Shown: in pieces, positions 36,954 to 47,303 of the stretch | Layout of the letters: every line of letters starts with the position of its first letter | How positions within the stretch are numbered: position 1 is the stretch's first letter | Source: Anaerobacterium chartisolvens | Lineage (GTDB): Bacteria > Bacillota > Clostridia > Acetivibrionales > DSM-27016 | NCBI RefSeq assembly: GCF_003337415.1 | Contig: NZ_QPJT01000012.1 | Location: 83,931-147,930, forward strand | DNA length: 64,000 nucleotides | Direction: 5' to 3' | Made by a program: the position numbers and the translations under genes | Notes under the pieces: generated by a model | Seen by the model: only the letters and a program-made list of their open reading frames with translations | Told to the model about the DNA's origin: nothing | Databases searched by the model: none

Positions 36954-37979
36954 CTAAGCGAACATGTACCTTCTCTTGGCAAAGCGGTAACACGAAATTG
37001 ATACTTTATCACATATAGGCTCCGGCAGTGTAGAAACCACATTGAATGAAAAATACTTAACCTGATTATAAAGCCATTTGTCTGTATCTCTAAGTTCTGC
37101 CCACAGTTTTTTCATTTCAGATTTGTATTCATTTGTATTTGCCAATGAGCATAAAACAGAAGTTATTGACATTAAAATGCATATTTGCCGTATCATATAC
37201 TTTGTAAGCTTCGGAGACATTTGTTTTATTTGCTTTATGTTATAACTATTCAAAACTGTTCTGGTCACCGTAAACTGTTGATCAATTCGCTTTAGCATAG
37301 ATTTTTCATTCACAGATTGGTCTTCTCTTCCGATATAATACTGGTAAAAATCTATATCAAGATATATCAGATTTTTTACATAAGGCAAAGGCTGGTATGC
37401 AAATATATTATCAACATAAAATGTATGCTCCGGCAGCTTTACGCCTGCCATCCTTATAATATCTGTTCTGAAGGTCAGCGCATGCATTAAAAAATATTGT
37501 GATATAGTAAAGTACTTTATATCCTCCCATGTAGAGATCTTGTTTGAATCAAATACATTTCTATAATGAATTCGGTGAAAACTACCTTTATCCAAGTGAT
37601 TATACACATAGTTGGAAACAAACAAATCGATTGTTTTATCACTATGCTCCACTACCTCTTTAATTTTGTTAAGCAGTGTTAAATAACTGCCTTCGTTCAC
37701 CCAATCATCAGAATCTACAACTTTAAAATAAATTCCGTTTGCTCGTTCTATTCCAACATTTATACCCGAACCATGGCCTCCATTTTCCTTATGCACAGCT
37801 TTTATAATATTTGGATAAAGATTTGCATACATATCTGCTATTTTTCCGGTGTTGTCTGTAGAACCATCATTTACAATAATAATTTCTACATCCTCTCCAC
37901 CCGGCAAAAGAGATTTAACACATCTCTCTAAATAGGCTTCAGAATTATAGCTTGGAACTACAAATGTAATATACTTCAT
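36954..37979 (-). CDS. Family 2 glycosyltransferase
   Basis: A 341-residue glycosyltransferase with GT-A fold. Visible: TFVVPSYNSEAYLERCVKSLL, VEIIIVNDGSTDNTGKIAD, ENGGHGSGINVGIERANGIYFKVVDSDDWV, with DSDD the metal/nucleotide-sugar site near residue 92. It transfers a sugar from a nucleotide donor onto a surface glycan or lipid; with glf next door the acceptor may be a Galf-containing polymer. No membrane segment is evident. First gene of the four-gene leftward unit, 11 bp before the flippase-like gene. Confidence 0.9.
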   Translation of the reverse strand: MKYITFVVPSYNSEAYLERCVKSLLPGGEDVEIIIVNDGSTDNTGKIADMYANLYPNIIKAVHKENGGHGSGINVGIERANGIYFKVVDSDDWVNEGSYLTLLNKIKEVVEHSDKTIDLFVSNYVYNHLDKGSFHRIHYRNVFDSNKISTWEDIKYFTISQYFLMHALTFRTDIIRMAGVKLPEHTFYVDNIFAYQPLPYVKNLIYLDIDFYQYYIGREDQSVNEKSMLKRIDQQFTVTRTVLNSYNIKQIKQMSPKLTKYMIRQICILMSITSVLCSLANTNEYKSEMKKLWAELRDTDKWLYNQVKYFSFNVVSTLPEPICDKVSISCYRFAKRRYMFA

Positions 37980-37993
37980 GTCTAAAAGTCCTT

Positions 37994-38063
37994 CCTTATT
38001 TTAAGTTTGATTCTTTAATTATCATATCCTTATTTTAAATTTAATGCTTTAATATTATCATAA
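37994..38063 (-). repeat. Tandem duplication in the promoter region of the glycan operon
   Basis: Two imperfect direct repeats of 34 and 36 bp, each beginning CCTTATTTTAA on the plus strand and ending around TTATCATA, lie 15-85 bp upstream of the glycosyltransferase start. In the minus orientation each unit carries TATGATAAT, a -10-like hexamer, so the promoter itself seems duplicated. The remainder of the gap to 38294 holds only AT-rich sequence and the next gene's terminator. Confidence 0.6.
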
Positions 38064-38235
38064 TACAAAGGATTTAAATATATATAAATATATTATAAAT
38101 CAGAGAGATAAACTGCAAAGAAATTATAAATAAATTATTTATAAACATTATGTTTTCTTTATAATATATTGTGTCCTACCTAAAACAATACAACCCACCC
38201 AATAGATATATCCCTAAAAACGGCACAATAAAAAA

Positions 38236-38262
38236 CCAGTGTCTCAAACCTTGAAATACTGG
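38236..38262 (-). terminator. Probable terminator of the DUF3795 gene
   Basis: On the minus strand CCAGT/ACTGG outer and TTGA/TCAA inner stems form an imperfect hairpin followed by six T residues, about 33 bp after the stop codon. Confidence 0.55.
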
Positions 38263-38294
38263 ATTTTGGAAAGTTAGGTGAATAAAGAGAGCCG

Positions 38295-38735
38295 TTAAGT
38301 CAATGATTGCTGTGTTAATTTTTTTAAGGTTGCTTTTTCTTGGCACTCGCTACATTTGACATCATGTAAGGAGATTATTCCACCACAATGCGGGCAAGTC
38401 CATCTATCTAATTCCGCTTTCATAAAGACATCTATCCCACTGTCCTTGACGGTAATGCTGCTTTGAATAATGCTTGCACCATATCGTGTATTATAGCTTT
38501 TCTCGAGTATTTTTATTTGTTTGCAGGGAAATCCTGTACATTCGTAGCAATATGTAATGCCTTTATCTTTGGCACAATCCTTAATTTTACATTTGCGGCA
38601 ATGTTCTGGTTTTCCTAAATCTCCTGCCAGACAGCCTGCACAAGATTTTTTTGAATAGCAATGCTTATAACAAACCATGCAATTCATACCACATGGAGCA
38701 AACATATTAATTTCAATTGTACTTGGCATTTTCAT
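38295..38735 (-). CDS. Cysteine-rich DUF3795 protein
   Basis: A 146-residue protein with many cysteines: CGMNCMVCYKHCYSKKSCAGC near residues 14-34, CRKCKIKDCAKDKGITYCYECTGFPC near 46-71, and a C-terminal zinc ribbon CPHCGG-x(n)-CSEC near 114-131. The first part fits the DUF3795 family, likely metal binding; the function is not known. The C-terminal ribbon may be a separate small domain. RBS AGGGAG. A strong terminator lies just upstream, so it is probably transcribed alone. Confidence 0.75.
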   Translation of the reverse strand: MKMPSTIEINMFAPCGMNCMVCYKHCYSKKSCAGCLAGDLGKPEHCRKCKIKDCAKDKGITYCYECTGFPCKQIKILEKSYNTRYGASIIQSSITVKDSGIDVFMKAELDRWTCPHCGGIISLHDVKCSECQEKATLKKLTQQSLT

Positions 38736-38801
38736 GGGCTACACTCCCTTAAAGAAAATATACATAATCTGCATACAATGTAACATAAAAATTGTAAAAG
38801 C

Positions 38802-38836
38802 AAAAGGACTTAAACCACGATGGTCCAAGTCCTTTT
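38802..38836 (-). terminator. Terminator after the tandem tRNA-Ser genes
   Basis: AAAAGGACTT pairs with AAGTCCTTTT, with an inner ACC/GGT stem, 15 bp after the tRNA CCA end. On the minus strand it is followed by GCTTTTAC and TTTTTA. Confidence 0.8.
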
Positions 38837-38850
38837 ACTTCATTTTTAAA

Positions 38851-38942
38851 TGGCGGAGAAGCGGGGATTCGAACCCCGGCGCCAGTTACCCGACCTAACG
38901 GTTTAGCAAACCGTCCCCTTCGACCTACTTGGGTACTTCTCC
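38851..38942 (-). tRNA. tRNA-Ser (GCU anticodon)
   Basis: 92 nt including an encoded CCA. The acceptor stem GGAGAAG/CTTCTCC, anticodon stem CGGTT...AACCG with loop TTTGCTAAA, T-arm GGGGTTCGAATCCCC and a long variable arm (GTTAGGTCGGGTAACTGGC) are all visible; the long arm is a serine-type feature. Reads AGC/AGU codons. Confidence 0.96.
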
Positions 38943-38973
38943 ATAGCTGTAGCTTCGATAAAATTTGATTTTG

Positions 38974-39010
38974 GATTTGTAAGGCCATACCGTATACAGC
39001 CTTACAAATC
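38974..39010 (-). terminator. Hairpin between the two tRNA-Ser genes
   Basis: A perfect 12-bp stem (GATTTGTAAGGC / GCCTTACAAATC) with a 13-nt loop fills most of the 79-bp spacer between the tRNAs. It has no T tract on the minus strand after the stem, so it may be a processing signal rather than a terminator. Confidence 0.55.
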
Positions 39011-39021
39011 ATTTGTTTTTG

Positions 39022-39112
39022 TGGCGGAGAGAGTGAGATTCGAACTCACGGTAGGCTCACACCTACGCCGGTTTTCAAGACCGGTGCCTTAAACCAGCTC
39101 GACCATCTCTCC
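39022..39112 (-). tRNA. tRNA-Ser (UGA anticodon)
   Basis: 91 nt with encoded CCA. Acceptor stem GGAGAGA/TCTCTCC, anticodon stem CCGGT...ACCGG with loop CTTGAAA, T-arm GTGAGTTCGAATCTCAC and a long serine-type variable arm. Reads UCN codons. It lies between serS and the GCU tRNA. Confidence 0.96.
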
Positions 39113-39231
39113 TTATGCTTCTTAAGCCACAATAGATAATATAACATGTCCTAAACACATTTGTCAATATAAAAAATAAAGATTCTTGAAGTTCTTAAAA
39201 TTACATATTTTAATTGCAATATCTTGTCTTA

Positions 39232-40503
39232 CTATTTAATTACTTCACACCCGCCCATATACTTTCTCAAAGCCTCGGGTATTATTACAGACCCGTCAGA
39301 CTGCTGATAGGTTTCGAGAATACATGCCGTCGTTCTTCCTACTGCAACCCCCGAGCCGTTGAGAGTATGCACAAACTCAGGCTTATCCTTTGGACCTCTC
39401 CTGAACTTTATACCCGCCCTTCTTGCCTGAAAAGACTCATAGTTGCTGCATGAGGAAATTTCAACATACCTGTTATAGCTGGGCATCCATACCTCAATGT
39501 CGTATGTCATGGCAGATGCAAATCCGAGATCTCCAGTACAAAGCTTCACTATTCTGTAAGGAAGCCCTAAAAGCTTAAGAACCTCCTCTGCATTCCTTGT
39601 CAGCTTTTCCAGTTCATCATACGAATTTTCAGGTAAAGTAAATTTGACAAGCTCCACCTTATTAAACTGATGCTGCCTTATCAAGCCTCTGGTATCCCTG
39701 CCTGCCGAGCCCGCCTCCGCCCTGAAGCACGCCGTATATGCAGTATGGTGTATCGGGAGATCCTTTGCCTCAAGTATTTGATCCCTGTACATATTAGTTA
39801 CTGGAACCTCCGCCGTCGGGACCATAAAATACTCCGTCCCCGCAACCTTAAACGCATCCTCTTCAAATTTAGGAAGCTGTCCTGTCCCTATCATACTGTT
39901 TCTGTGTACCATAAAGGGAGGAAAAACCTCCGTATATCCGTGCGCTTCAGTATGCAAATCCAGCATGAAATTAATCAAAGCCCTCTCAAGCCTTGCACCA
40001 AGCCCTTTGTAAAATGTAAATCTTGCGCCTGTAACCTTGGCTGCCGTTCCAAAATCCAGTATGTTCAGGTTTTCTCCTATATCCCAGTGGGCCTTGGGCT
40101 CAAAATCGAATTTTACAGGCTCACCCCATCTTCTTATCTCTTCATTGTCCTCATCCGAGCTCCCTTCAGGGACAGATTCATTAGGTACGTTAGGTATTGT
40201 CAGCATTAGCTGGTCCAATTCGTCATCTACTTTTTTTACCTCAACATCCAGCTCCTTTATCTTATCTGAAAGGCCCTTCATTTCCTCCATAAGAGCAGAG
40301 GTGTCCTTTCCTTCCTTTTTATATTGAGGTATAAGCTTGGAATCGGTATTTTGCTTGTTTTTCAGTTGCTCAACGCTGTATAGCAACCCTCTCCTTTTTT
40401 CATCAAGGGATAAAAATGCATCGGTACCTAAGCTGCCTTTACTTTTTAAAGCTGCCCTTTTCAATATTTCAGGATTTGATCTTAACAATTTAATATCTAA
40501 CAT
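39232..40503 (-). CDS. serS: Seryl-tRNA synthetase
   Basis: A 423-residue class II synthetase that charges tRNA-Ser. The N-terminal coiled-coil arm that grips the long variable arm spans about residues 30-105. The catalytic core follows: motif 2 [29 protein letters not shown] (about 255-283) and motif 3 [19 protein letters not shown] (about 383-401). Length matches bacterial SerRS. Two tRNA-Ser genes follow on the same strand, so enzyme and substrates are adjacent. No T-box leader was found upstream; instead the gap contains a copy of the palindromic repeat. Confidence 0.97.
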   Translation of the reverse strand: MLDIKLLRSNPEILKRAALKSKGSLGTDAFLSLDEKRRGLLYSVEQLKNKQNTDSKLIPQYKKEGKDTSALMEEMKGLSDKIKELDVEVKKVDDELDQLMLTIPNVPNESVPEGSSDEDNEEIRRWGEPVKFDFEPKAHWDIGENLNILDFGTAAKVTGARFTFYKGLGARLERALINFMLDLHTEAHGYTEVFPPFMVHRNSMIGTGQLPKFEEDAFKVAGTEYFMVPTAEVPVTNMYRDQILEAKDLPIHHTAYTACFRAEAGSAGRDTRGLIRQHQFNKVELVKFTLPENSYDELEKLTRNAEEVLKLLGLPYRIVKLCTGDLGFASAMTYDIEVWMPSYNRYVEISSCSNYESFQARRAGIKFRRGPKDKPEFVHTLNGSGVAVGRTTACILETYQQSDGSVIIPEALRKYMGGCEVIK

Positions 40504-40550
40504 ATAAGCTCTCCTTCTAAAATAATATCTTAATTAACCAACCTCATTAT

Positions 40551-40752
40551 ATATTTAGCAATAAAGATTTTACATGGAGGATATAATTTGATGGAAGAAA
40601 TTTTTTTCACCCGTAAGGAATACATCTAAGAAAAGCGCCTGATGACATACCCGTGAGACATTTCCCCGCAAGGCGTCTTTTCGTTGTAGTTAAAAATTTC
40701 TGTAAGCAATTATATCCTCTATGTTTGTAAAATCTTTATCGCGTCCTATATA
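40551..40752 (+). repeat. Palindromic element, family 1, copy A
   Basis: An approximately 200-bp intergenic element between the TPR gene and serS. Terminal inverted repeats of about 50 bp (left AATAAAGATTTTACATGGAG, right the complementary GTAAAATCTTTATCGCGTCC) enclose a GC-richer core with a CGCCT/AGGCG stem. The left arm includes GGAGG and an ATG ten bases later opening MEEIFFTRKEYI then TAA. Flanking TATA on both ends resembles a target-site duplication. No transposase is encoded, so it fits a MITE-like passive element or a structured RNA. Confidence 0.85.
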
Positions 40753-40760
40753 GCTTTATA

Positions 40761-41498
40761 TCATTTCATCATTTCTGATAAAATATTTGCTTTCTTTAAA
40801 TATGTACTTTCAGGATAATTCTTAAATAACGTTTCCAGAGACTTTTTAGCCTGAATATTATCTTTCATATAAAAATATGAATAGGCCATCAAATAATAGC
40901 AATCATCTGAATAGTATTCATTGGAGGCCAAAGCTGTGGAAATTTTAAAGTACTCAATAGCCTTGCTGTATTGGCCTTGTTTATAATTCTTTAATCCATC
41001 TGAATAAGATATCTTGGAAGCCTTAGGAAACACCAGCTCCTTTAATTTTACATATTGATTATATGCCTCTTTATCAAATAGAGCCAGCTTACATTTTTCA
41101 TAAAGCAACAATGCACTTGTTACATATTCCCCATCGTCGTATTTCCTTTGTGCCTCAATTAAAGCCTCATAAGAAGCCATTGTATTCTTAAGCCTGCTTT
41201 GCAATTCCTCAGCTTTTTTTTCTGCCTCCAAAGCTATATCTTTTTCCTTTGATATATCCTCATTTAATAGTTTCAGATCCTCTGTCAGCTTTTTATTTAA
41301 GTCTAAGGATGAATTTAAATTCAACTGGAAATCACTTTTGAGCTTGGATTCACTGTTTAATTGATCTTTATACCTGCTTATATTTTTATTCATTCTAATT
41401 TGGCTGAATGCTGTCAAAAGCAACACTATAAAAGCACTCGTAAATAGTATCACCGCATAAAGCCAAAGCTTTTTTTTATTATTATTTTTATCAGACAA
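40761..41498 (-). CDS. Membrane-anchored coiled-coil TPR protein
   Basis: A 245-residue protein: cytoplasmic Lys-rich N-terminus, one membrane segment (about 12-31), a coiled coil rich in Lys/Glu/Leu (about 38-110), then TPR-like helices (AQRKYDDGEYVTSALLLYEKCKLAL, GLKNYKQGQYSKAIEYFKIST, DNIQAKKSLETLFKNYPESTYL). The C-terminal region resembles YbgF-like TPR modules; partners are unknown. TTG start at 41496-41498, with AGGTGA just upstream. It follows the DUF4446 gene and precedes a family 1 repeat. Proximity to parAB suggests a cell-division or envelope role, unproven. Confidence 0.72.
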   Translation of the reverse strand: MSDKNNNKKKLWLYAVILFTSAFIVLLLTAFSQIRMNKNISRYKDQLNSESKLKSDFQLNLNSSLDLNKKLTEDLKLLNEDISKEKDIALEAEKKAEELQSRLKNTMASYEALIEAQRKYDDGEYVTSALLLYEKCKLALFDKEAYNQYVKLKELVFPKASKISYSDGLKNYKQGQYSKAIEYFKISTALASNEYYSDDCYYLMAYSYFYMKDNIQAKKSLETLFKNYPESTYLKKANILSEMMK

Positions 41499-41549
41499 TT
41501 ATATCACCTCATTTATAAACAGAGGGCCTTTTTAAATTATTATTTACTT

Positions 41550-42074
41550 CTATTTTTCAGTGTATGTCCAATCCATTGAGGATTTTTTTGCAATTTCAAG
41601 ACATTGGATCTCTTCTGCCGACAACGCATACTTGGATTTCCCCGATAAAATGGCTTTAGCATATGTAAATGAAGTCTCACGTGAATATATTCCGCTTATA
41701 ATAAGCCCATTATCATTATTGTCCAGCATGGCAATGGAAAAGCTTAGATCACTTCCTACATTTTCAAAAGCATTATATCTTACTACACCTATCTTTTGAA
41801 TGCACCGCATAAGATTTCTTTCAATATTATTGATTTTATTCTCCATATCCTTTCCTTTTGCACTTATTTCACCAATTTTAGTAATGCATCTGTCAAGTAT
41901 TTGCTCAACATTAATATCCTCTACTCCATCGGTAAGCTTAAAATATTTTTCATTTAACAATTTTATTTTTTTTCTGTTTGACATGTTCATTAAAAATAAA
42001 ATTATTATAAAAATAACACTTACAGAGGCAAGAACTATAAATTCCATTGATATATTTTTAAAAATCTCCTCCAT
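41550..42074 (-). CDS. DUF4446 family membrane protein
   Basis: A 174-residue protein with one N-terminal membrane segment (about 10-30), a helical region (KEDMENKINNIERNLMRCIQK type) and a C-terminal globular domain QKIGVVRYNAFENVGSDLSFSIAMLDNNDNGLIISGIYSRETSFTYAKAILSGKSKYALSAEEIQCLEIAKK, the recognisable DUF4446 core. The family is often found downstream of parB in Firmicutes, as here, with a parS site between them. Function unknown. Confidence 0.85.
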   Translation of the reverse strand: MEEIFKNISMEFIVLASVSVIFIIILFLMNMSNRKKIKLLNEKYFKLTDGVEDINVEQILDRCITKIGEISAKGKDMENKINNIERNLMRCIQKIGVVRYNAFENVGSDLSFSIAMLDNNDNGLIISGIYSRETSFTYAKAILSGKSKYALSAEEIQCLEIAKKSSMDWTYTEK

Positions 42075-42140
42075 TTATATACTCCTTCAGATAAATATTT
42101 GGTTTTATAATTAGCTATCTATATAAATAAAAAATATTCA

Positions 42141-42170
42141 TAAATAATGTTTCACGTGAAACATTATTTA
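42141..42170. promoter_or_regulatory. parS: parS centromere site 1
   Basis: TGTTTCACGTGAAACA at 42148-42163 matches the B. subtilis parS 16-mer exactly and sits in a perfect 30-bp palindrome. It lies in the 248-bp gap downstream of parB. ParB loads here as a CTP-dependent clamp and spreads along DNA. Confidence 0.95.
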
Positions 42171-42322
42171 TTATAAAGTATAGCTTTTCATTAATCAAAT
42201 TCATTTTTTTATCAAATCGCTCTATTTATCATTATAAGGCTTTTTGGCCGATTATAACCTTTTTATATAAAAACATATTACCCTTACATGAAAAGTAGCT
42301 CTAAATCAATTTTAAGCATTCA

Positions 42323-43171
42323 CTATTTATCGCCTATTTTTACACACATTTCCAAAATTCTGTCCAATTCTTCATTTGAATAATACTCAATCAAAATTTT
42401 CCCTTTTTTATTGTTTGAAAGCAATTGAACCTTTGTTCCAAAAATATTTTTAAGCCTGTCTTCTATTTCTATTAATTCAATATTTTTTTTGTTTTCCTTT
42501 TTAATTTTCTTCTGCAAATATTTTTTTACCAGCTTTTCTGTATCTCTTACATTTAAACCATTTGCAATAATCTCTCCTGCTATTTTTTCCTGCAATTCTT
42601 TGTCCTCAATACCTATCAATGTTCTGGCATGTCCGCTGGTTAATTCTCCGTTTATAAGGTAACCTTTTATCTTATCCCCCAAACCCAGCAGCCTTATGGA
42701 ATTTGCAATAGCAGATCTGCTCCTGCCAACGGCAGCAGAAACCTCCTCCTGAGTTAGATTATATTCCTTCATCAGTCTGTCAAAAGCGTCAGCCTCTTCT
42801 ATTGCATTTAGATCCTCTCTCTGTAAGTTTTCGATAAGAGCCATTTCCATTACCTGCTTATTCGAAAGCTCCTTTATAATAACAGGCACAGTCACAAGGC
42901 CTGCCATCCTCGCTGCACGCCATCTTCTTTCTCCTGCTACAATTCTGTATGTATCCTTCTCTCTTTTTACTATTATAGGCTGCATTATACCATGACTTTT
43001 TATTGATTCTGAAAGCTGGATCAAGCTTTCATCATTAAAGTTCTTTCTGGGCTGATTGATATTGGGCTCTATTTCAGTGATTCTTAATTCTGTTACTCCA
43101 TTATCTCCATTTTCGCTGCCTGCAGAAGTAATCAGTGCTCCAAGACCTTTTCCAAGCCCCTTCTTCATCAT
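42323..43171 (-). CDS. parB: Chromosome partitioning protein ParB/Spo0J
   Basis: A 282-residue ParB. N-terminal CTP-binding domain with NQPRKNF, GERRWRAARMAG (about 79-90) and ENLQREDLNAIEEA (about 112-125); central helix-turn-helix LTQEEVSAAVGRSRSAIANSIRLL that reads parS; a Lys-rich linker; and a C-terminal dimerisation domain. It overlaps parA by 4 bp, with GGAGGAAG upstream of its ATG. Two consensus parS sites lie within 1.3 kb on either side of the parAB pair. It recruits SMC and organises the origin region. Confidence 0.96.
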   Translation of the reverse strand: MMKKGLGKGLGALITSAGSENGDNGVTELRITEIEPNINQPRKNFNDESLIQLSESIKSHGIMQPIIVKREKDTYRIVAGERRWRAARMAGLVTVPVIIKELSNKQVMEMALIENLQREDLNAIEEADAFDRLMKEYNLTQEEVSAAVGRSRSAIANSIRLLGLGDKIKGYLINGELTSGHARTLIGIEDKELQEKIAGEIIANGLNVRDTEKLVKKYLQKKIKKENKKNIELIEIEDRLKNIFGTKVQLLSNNKKGKILIEYYSNEELDRILEMCVKIGDK

Positions 43172-43947
43172 CTGCTCTCTTCCTCCTCCGAATATTCTAT
43201 CACTTCTTCAGCAAGTTCTAAATAGCATTCGGATCCCTTTGATTTCGAATCATATAATATTATCGGCAATCCAAAGCTAGGAGCCTCGCTGAGTCTCACA
43301 TTTCTTGGTATAATAGTTCTGTAAACCTTATTCTTAAAATATTTTTTTACCTCCTCTACTACCTGTAAGGAAAGATTCGTGCGTGCATCAAACATAGTCA
43401 GTACGACTCCTTCCACATCAAGAGCAGGATTAAGATGCTTCTGCACAAGCTTAACAGTGTTCATCAACTGGCTCAAGCCCTCAAGAGCATAATATTCGCA
43501 CTGTATAGGGACTAAAATAGTATCTGCGGCGGTTAAAGAATTAAGTGTTAATAATCCAAGAGACGGAGGGCAATCAATAATTATAAAATCGTAATTATTT
43601 TTAATATGTGCCAGAGCTGATTTCATTCTTGTCTCTCTTGACATAACCGACACTAATTCCACTTCAGCACCTGCAAGCTGTATATTTGAGGCACATAGCC
43701 ACAGGTTCTCCATTGGTGTTTCAAGCAGAACATTCTCGATACTTTCATCATTAATTAACACATCATATATTGATTTCTCAATACCTTTTTTATCTACACC
43801 AAGTCCACTTGTGGTATTACCCTGAGGGTCTATATCTATAACAAGAACCTTCTTCCCTTTATAGGCCAAGCATGAACTCAAATTAACAGAAGTGGTGGTT
43901 TTACCGACCCCTCCCTTTTGATTGGCAATTGCAATTACTTTGGCCAA
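43168..43947 (-). CDS. parA: Chromosome partitioning ATPase ParA/Soj
   Basis: A Walker-type ATPase of 259 residues, with the deviant Walker A KGGVGKTT at about 11-18, switch I motif DIDPQGNTTSGLG and Walker B FIIIDCPPSLGLLTLNSL. Soj dimerises on DNA with ATP and is stimulated by ParB; in Bacillus it also controls DnaA. I use the TTG at 43945-43947, eight bases after AGGAG and giving the usual MAKVIAIANQKGG start, instead of GTG at 43956. First gene of the parAB pair. Confidence 0.95.
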   Translation of the reverse strand: MAKVIAIANQKGGVGKTTTSVNLSSCLAYKGKKVLVIDIDPQGNTTSGLGVDKKGIEKSIYDVLINDESIENVLLETPMENLWLCASNIQLAGAEVELVSVMSRETRMKSALAHIKNNYDFIIIDCPPSLGLLTLNSLTAADTILVPIQCEYYALEGLSQLMNTVKLVQKHLNPALDVEGVVLTMFDARTNLSLQVVEEVKKYFKNKVYRTIIPRNVRLSEAPSFGLPIILYDSKSKGSECYLELAEEVIEYSEEEESR

Positions 43948-44087
43948 CAATCTCACTCCTCACAATGAACACTATTACTTAAATGCTTTTTATACTAACT
44001 GATTATATCATATATCTATACCTTATAACAAACTATATATCCTCATGTTTTTTATATAAATTAGAATACAAACTATCTAAAAATAAT

Positions 44088-44229
44088 GTAAAATAATTTC
44101 CGGAGGAATAATTTCCCCGAAATGCGTGACCACGATATATTTAAAGCTAACTAAAATCACAAGCGCCTTCTACAGGTATACATGCTTCTATAGTTAGAGT
44201 AGAAATTATTCTGGAGGATATTATTTTAC
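44088..44229. repeat. Palindromic element, second type, beside parS
   Basis: A 142-bp intergenic element bounded by 28-bp imperfect inverted ends (GTAAAATAATTTCCGGAGGA to the left; complementary TATTATTTTAC end to the right), 23 of 28 positions matching. A second nested stem CTAACTA/TAGTTAG sits inside, so the whole element could fold. It is unrelated at nucleotide level to family 1. The 478-bp gap from parA to the GDT1 gene otherwise contains only the second parS and a GGAGGAT/ATCCTCC hairpin at 44213-44236. Confidence 0.6.
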
Positions 44230-44328
44230 ATCCTCCGTTATCCGATATGCAAAAGCCTAAACTATATAGTTTAAAAACATAAAAATAATAATATTATTAT
44301 CCTTAAACGCAGTATCTATAAGGTTTTC

Positions 44329-44356
44329 ATGAATTGTTTCACGTGAAACAATTCAT
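44329..44356. promoter_or_regulatory. parS: parS centromere site 2
   Basis: TGTTTCACGTGAAACA (44335-44350), exact consensus, in a perfect 28-bp palindrome, upstream of parA and 70 bp before the GDT1-like gene. Site 1 lies 2.2 kb away, on the other side of parAB. Confidence 0.95.
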
Positions 44357-44425
44357 ATTTTTTTTACAAGTGAATATAATTTTTAGGTATATTAATATGA
44401 TTTTTTTATGTCAAGGAGATTTTAA

Positions 44426-44695
44426 ATGTGGAAAACCATTTTTACAACCTTTATACTGGTCTTTCTTGCAGAACTTGGTGATAAAACACAGTTATCCACC
44501 ATGCTGCTTGCCTCAAAATCTAAATCGATCTGGTATGTATTCATAGGATCGGCATGTGCTCTTATACTATCCTCTCTTATAGGAGTAATAGCAGGCTCTT
44601 TTATTAACAAGTATATACCCGAGATCTATATACAATTAGGCTCAGGGATAGCCTTCATAATAATCGGTTTTCTCCTCATTGTTGGAAAATTTTAA
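44426..44695 (+). CDS. TMEM165/GDT1 family membrane protein (single-repeat form)
   Basis: An 89-residue membrane protein with three hydrophobic helices (about 5-22, 35-60, 67-88). The family motif FLAELGDKTQLSTMLLA (E-x-G-D-K-T) at about 13-29 is intact. Full-length GDT1 proteins carry two copies of this unit and transport Ca2+ or Mn2+; this single-copy form would need to dimerise, or a second half-gene elsewhere. RBS AAGGAG seven bases upstream. It is one of the few genes on the plus strand left of the origin. Confidence 0.85.
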   Translation: MWKTIFTTFILVFLAELGDKTQLSTMLLASKSKSIWYVFIGSACALILSSLIGVIAGSFINKYIPEIYIQLGSGIAFIIIGFLLIVGKF

Positions 44696-44711
44696 GATAT
44701 TGAAGTATTAC

Positions 44712-44807
44712 TATATATGTAGCGATAAAGATTTTACATGGAGGATATAACTTGATGTAATCAATTATATCCTCCATGTTTGTAAAATCTTTATCGTGTC
44801 CTATATA
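44712..44807 (+). repeat. Palindromic element, family 1, copy B (core deleted)
   Basis: About 96 bp consisting of only the two inverted arms (GCGATAAAGATTTTACATGG and GTTTGTAAAATCTTTATCGT), joined through a short TTGATGTAATCAA centre. The core and most of the micro-frame are missing. It sits just after the GDT1 gene and before gyrB's end. Confidence 0.8.
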
Positions 44808-44923
44808 AATAATTTTGTACATAATTAAAGCAGGGCTGCCACAATATAAATATATCTCCGGCGGCTCTGCTTCAGAAGCTTCTATATCACTTCTCATACA
44901 AAACAGACAGCTATTCTATATAA

Positions 44924-47213
<2,290 letters not shown>

Positions 47214-47303
47214 ACAGCCCTCCTCAAAGCTAATCATATATATTCTAACCTAATTGATTCTCTCATGCAAATTTTTACATCATTTGCATACTGGAAACAG
47301 GAT

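Noticed and set aside
39670..40209. 179-codon plus-strand frame opposite serS
   Set aside because: Antisense to an unambiguous synthetase gene; no family match.
40504..40760. T-box leader upstream of serS
   Set aside because: No AGGGTGGNACCGCG-type motif or matching specifier structure; the gap is filled by repeat copy A.
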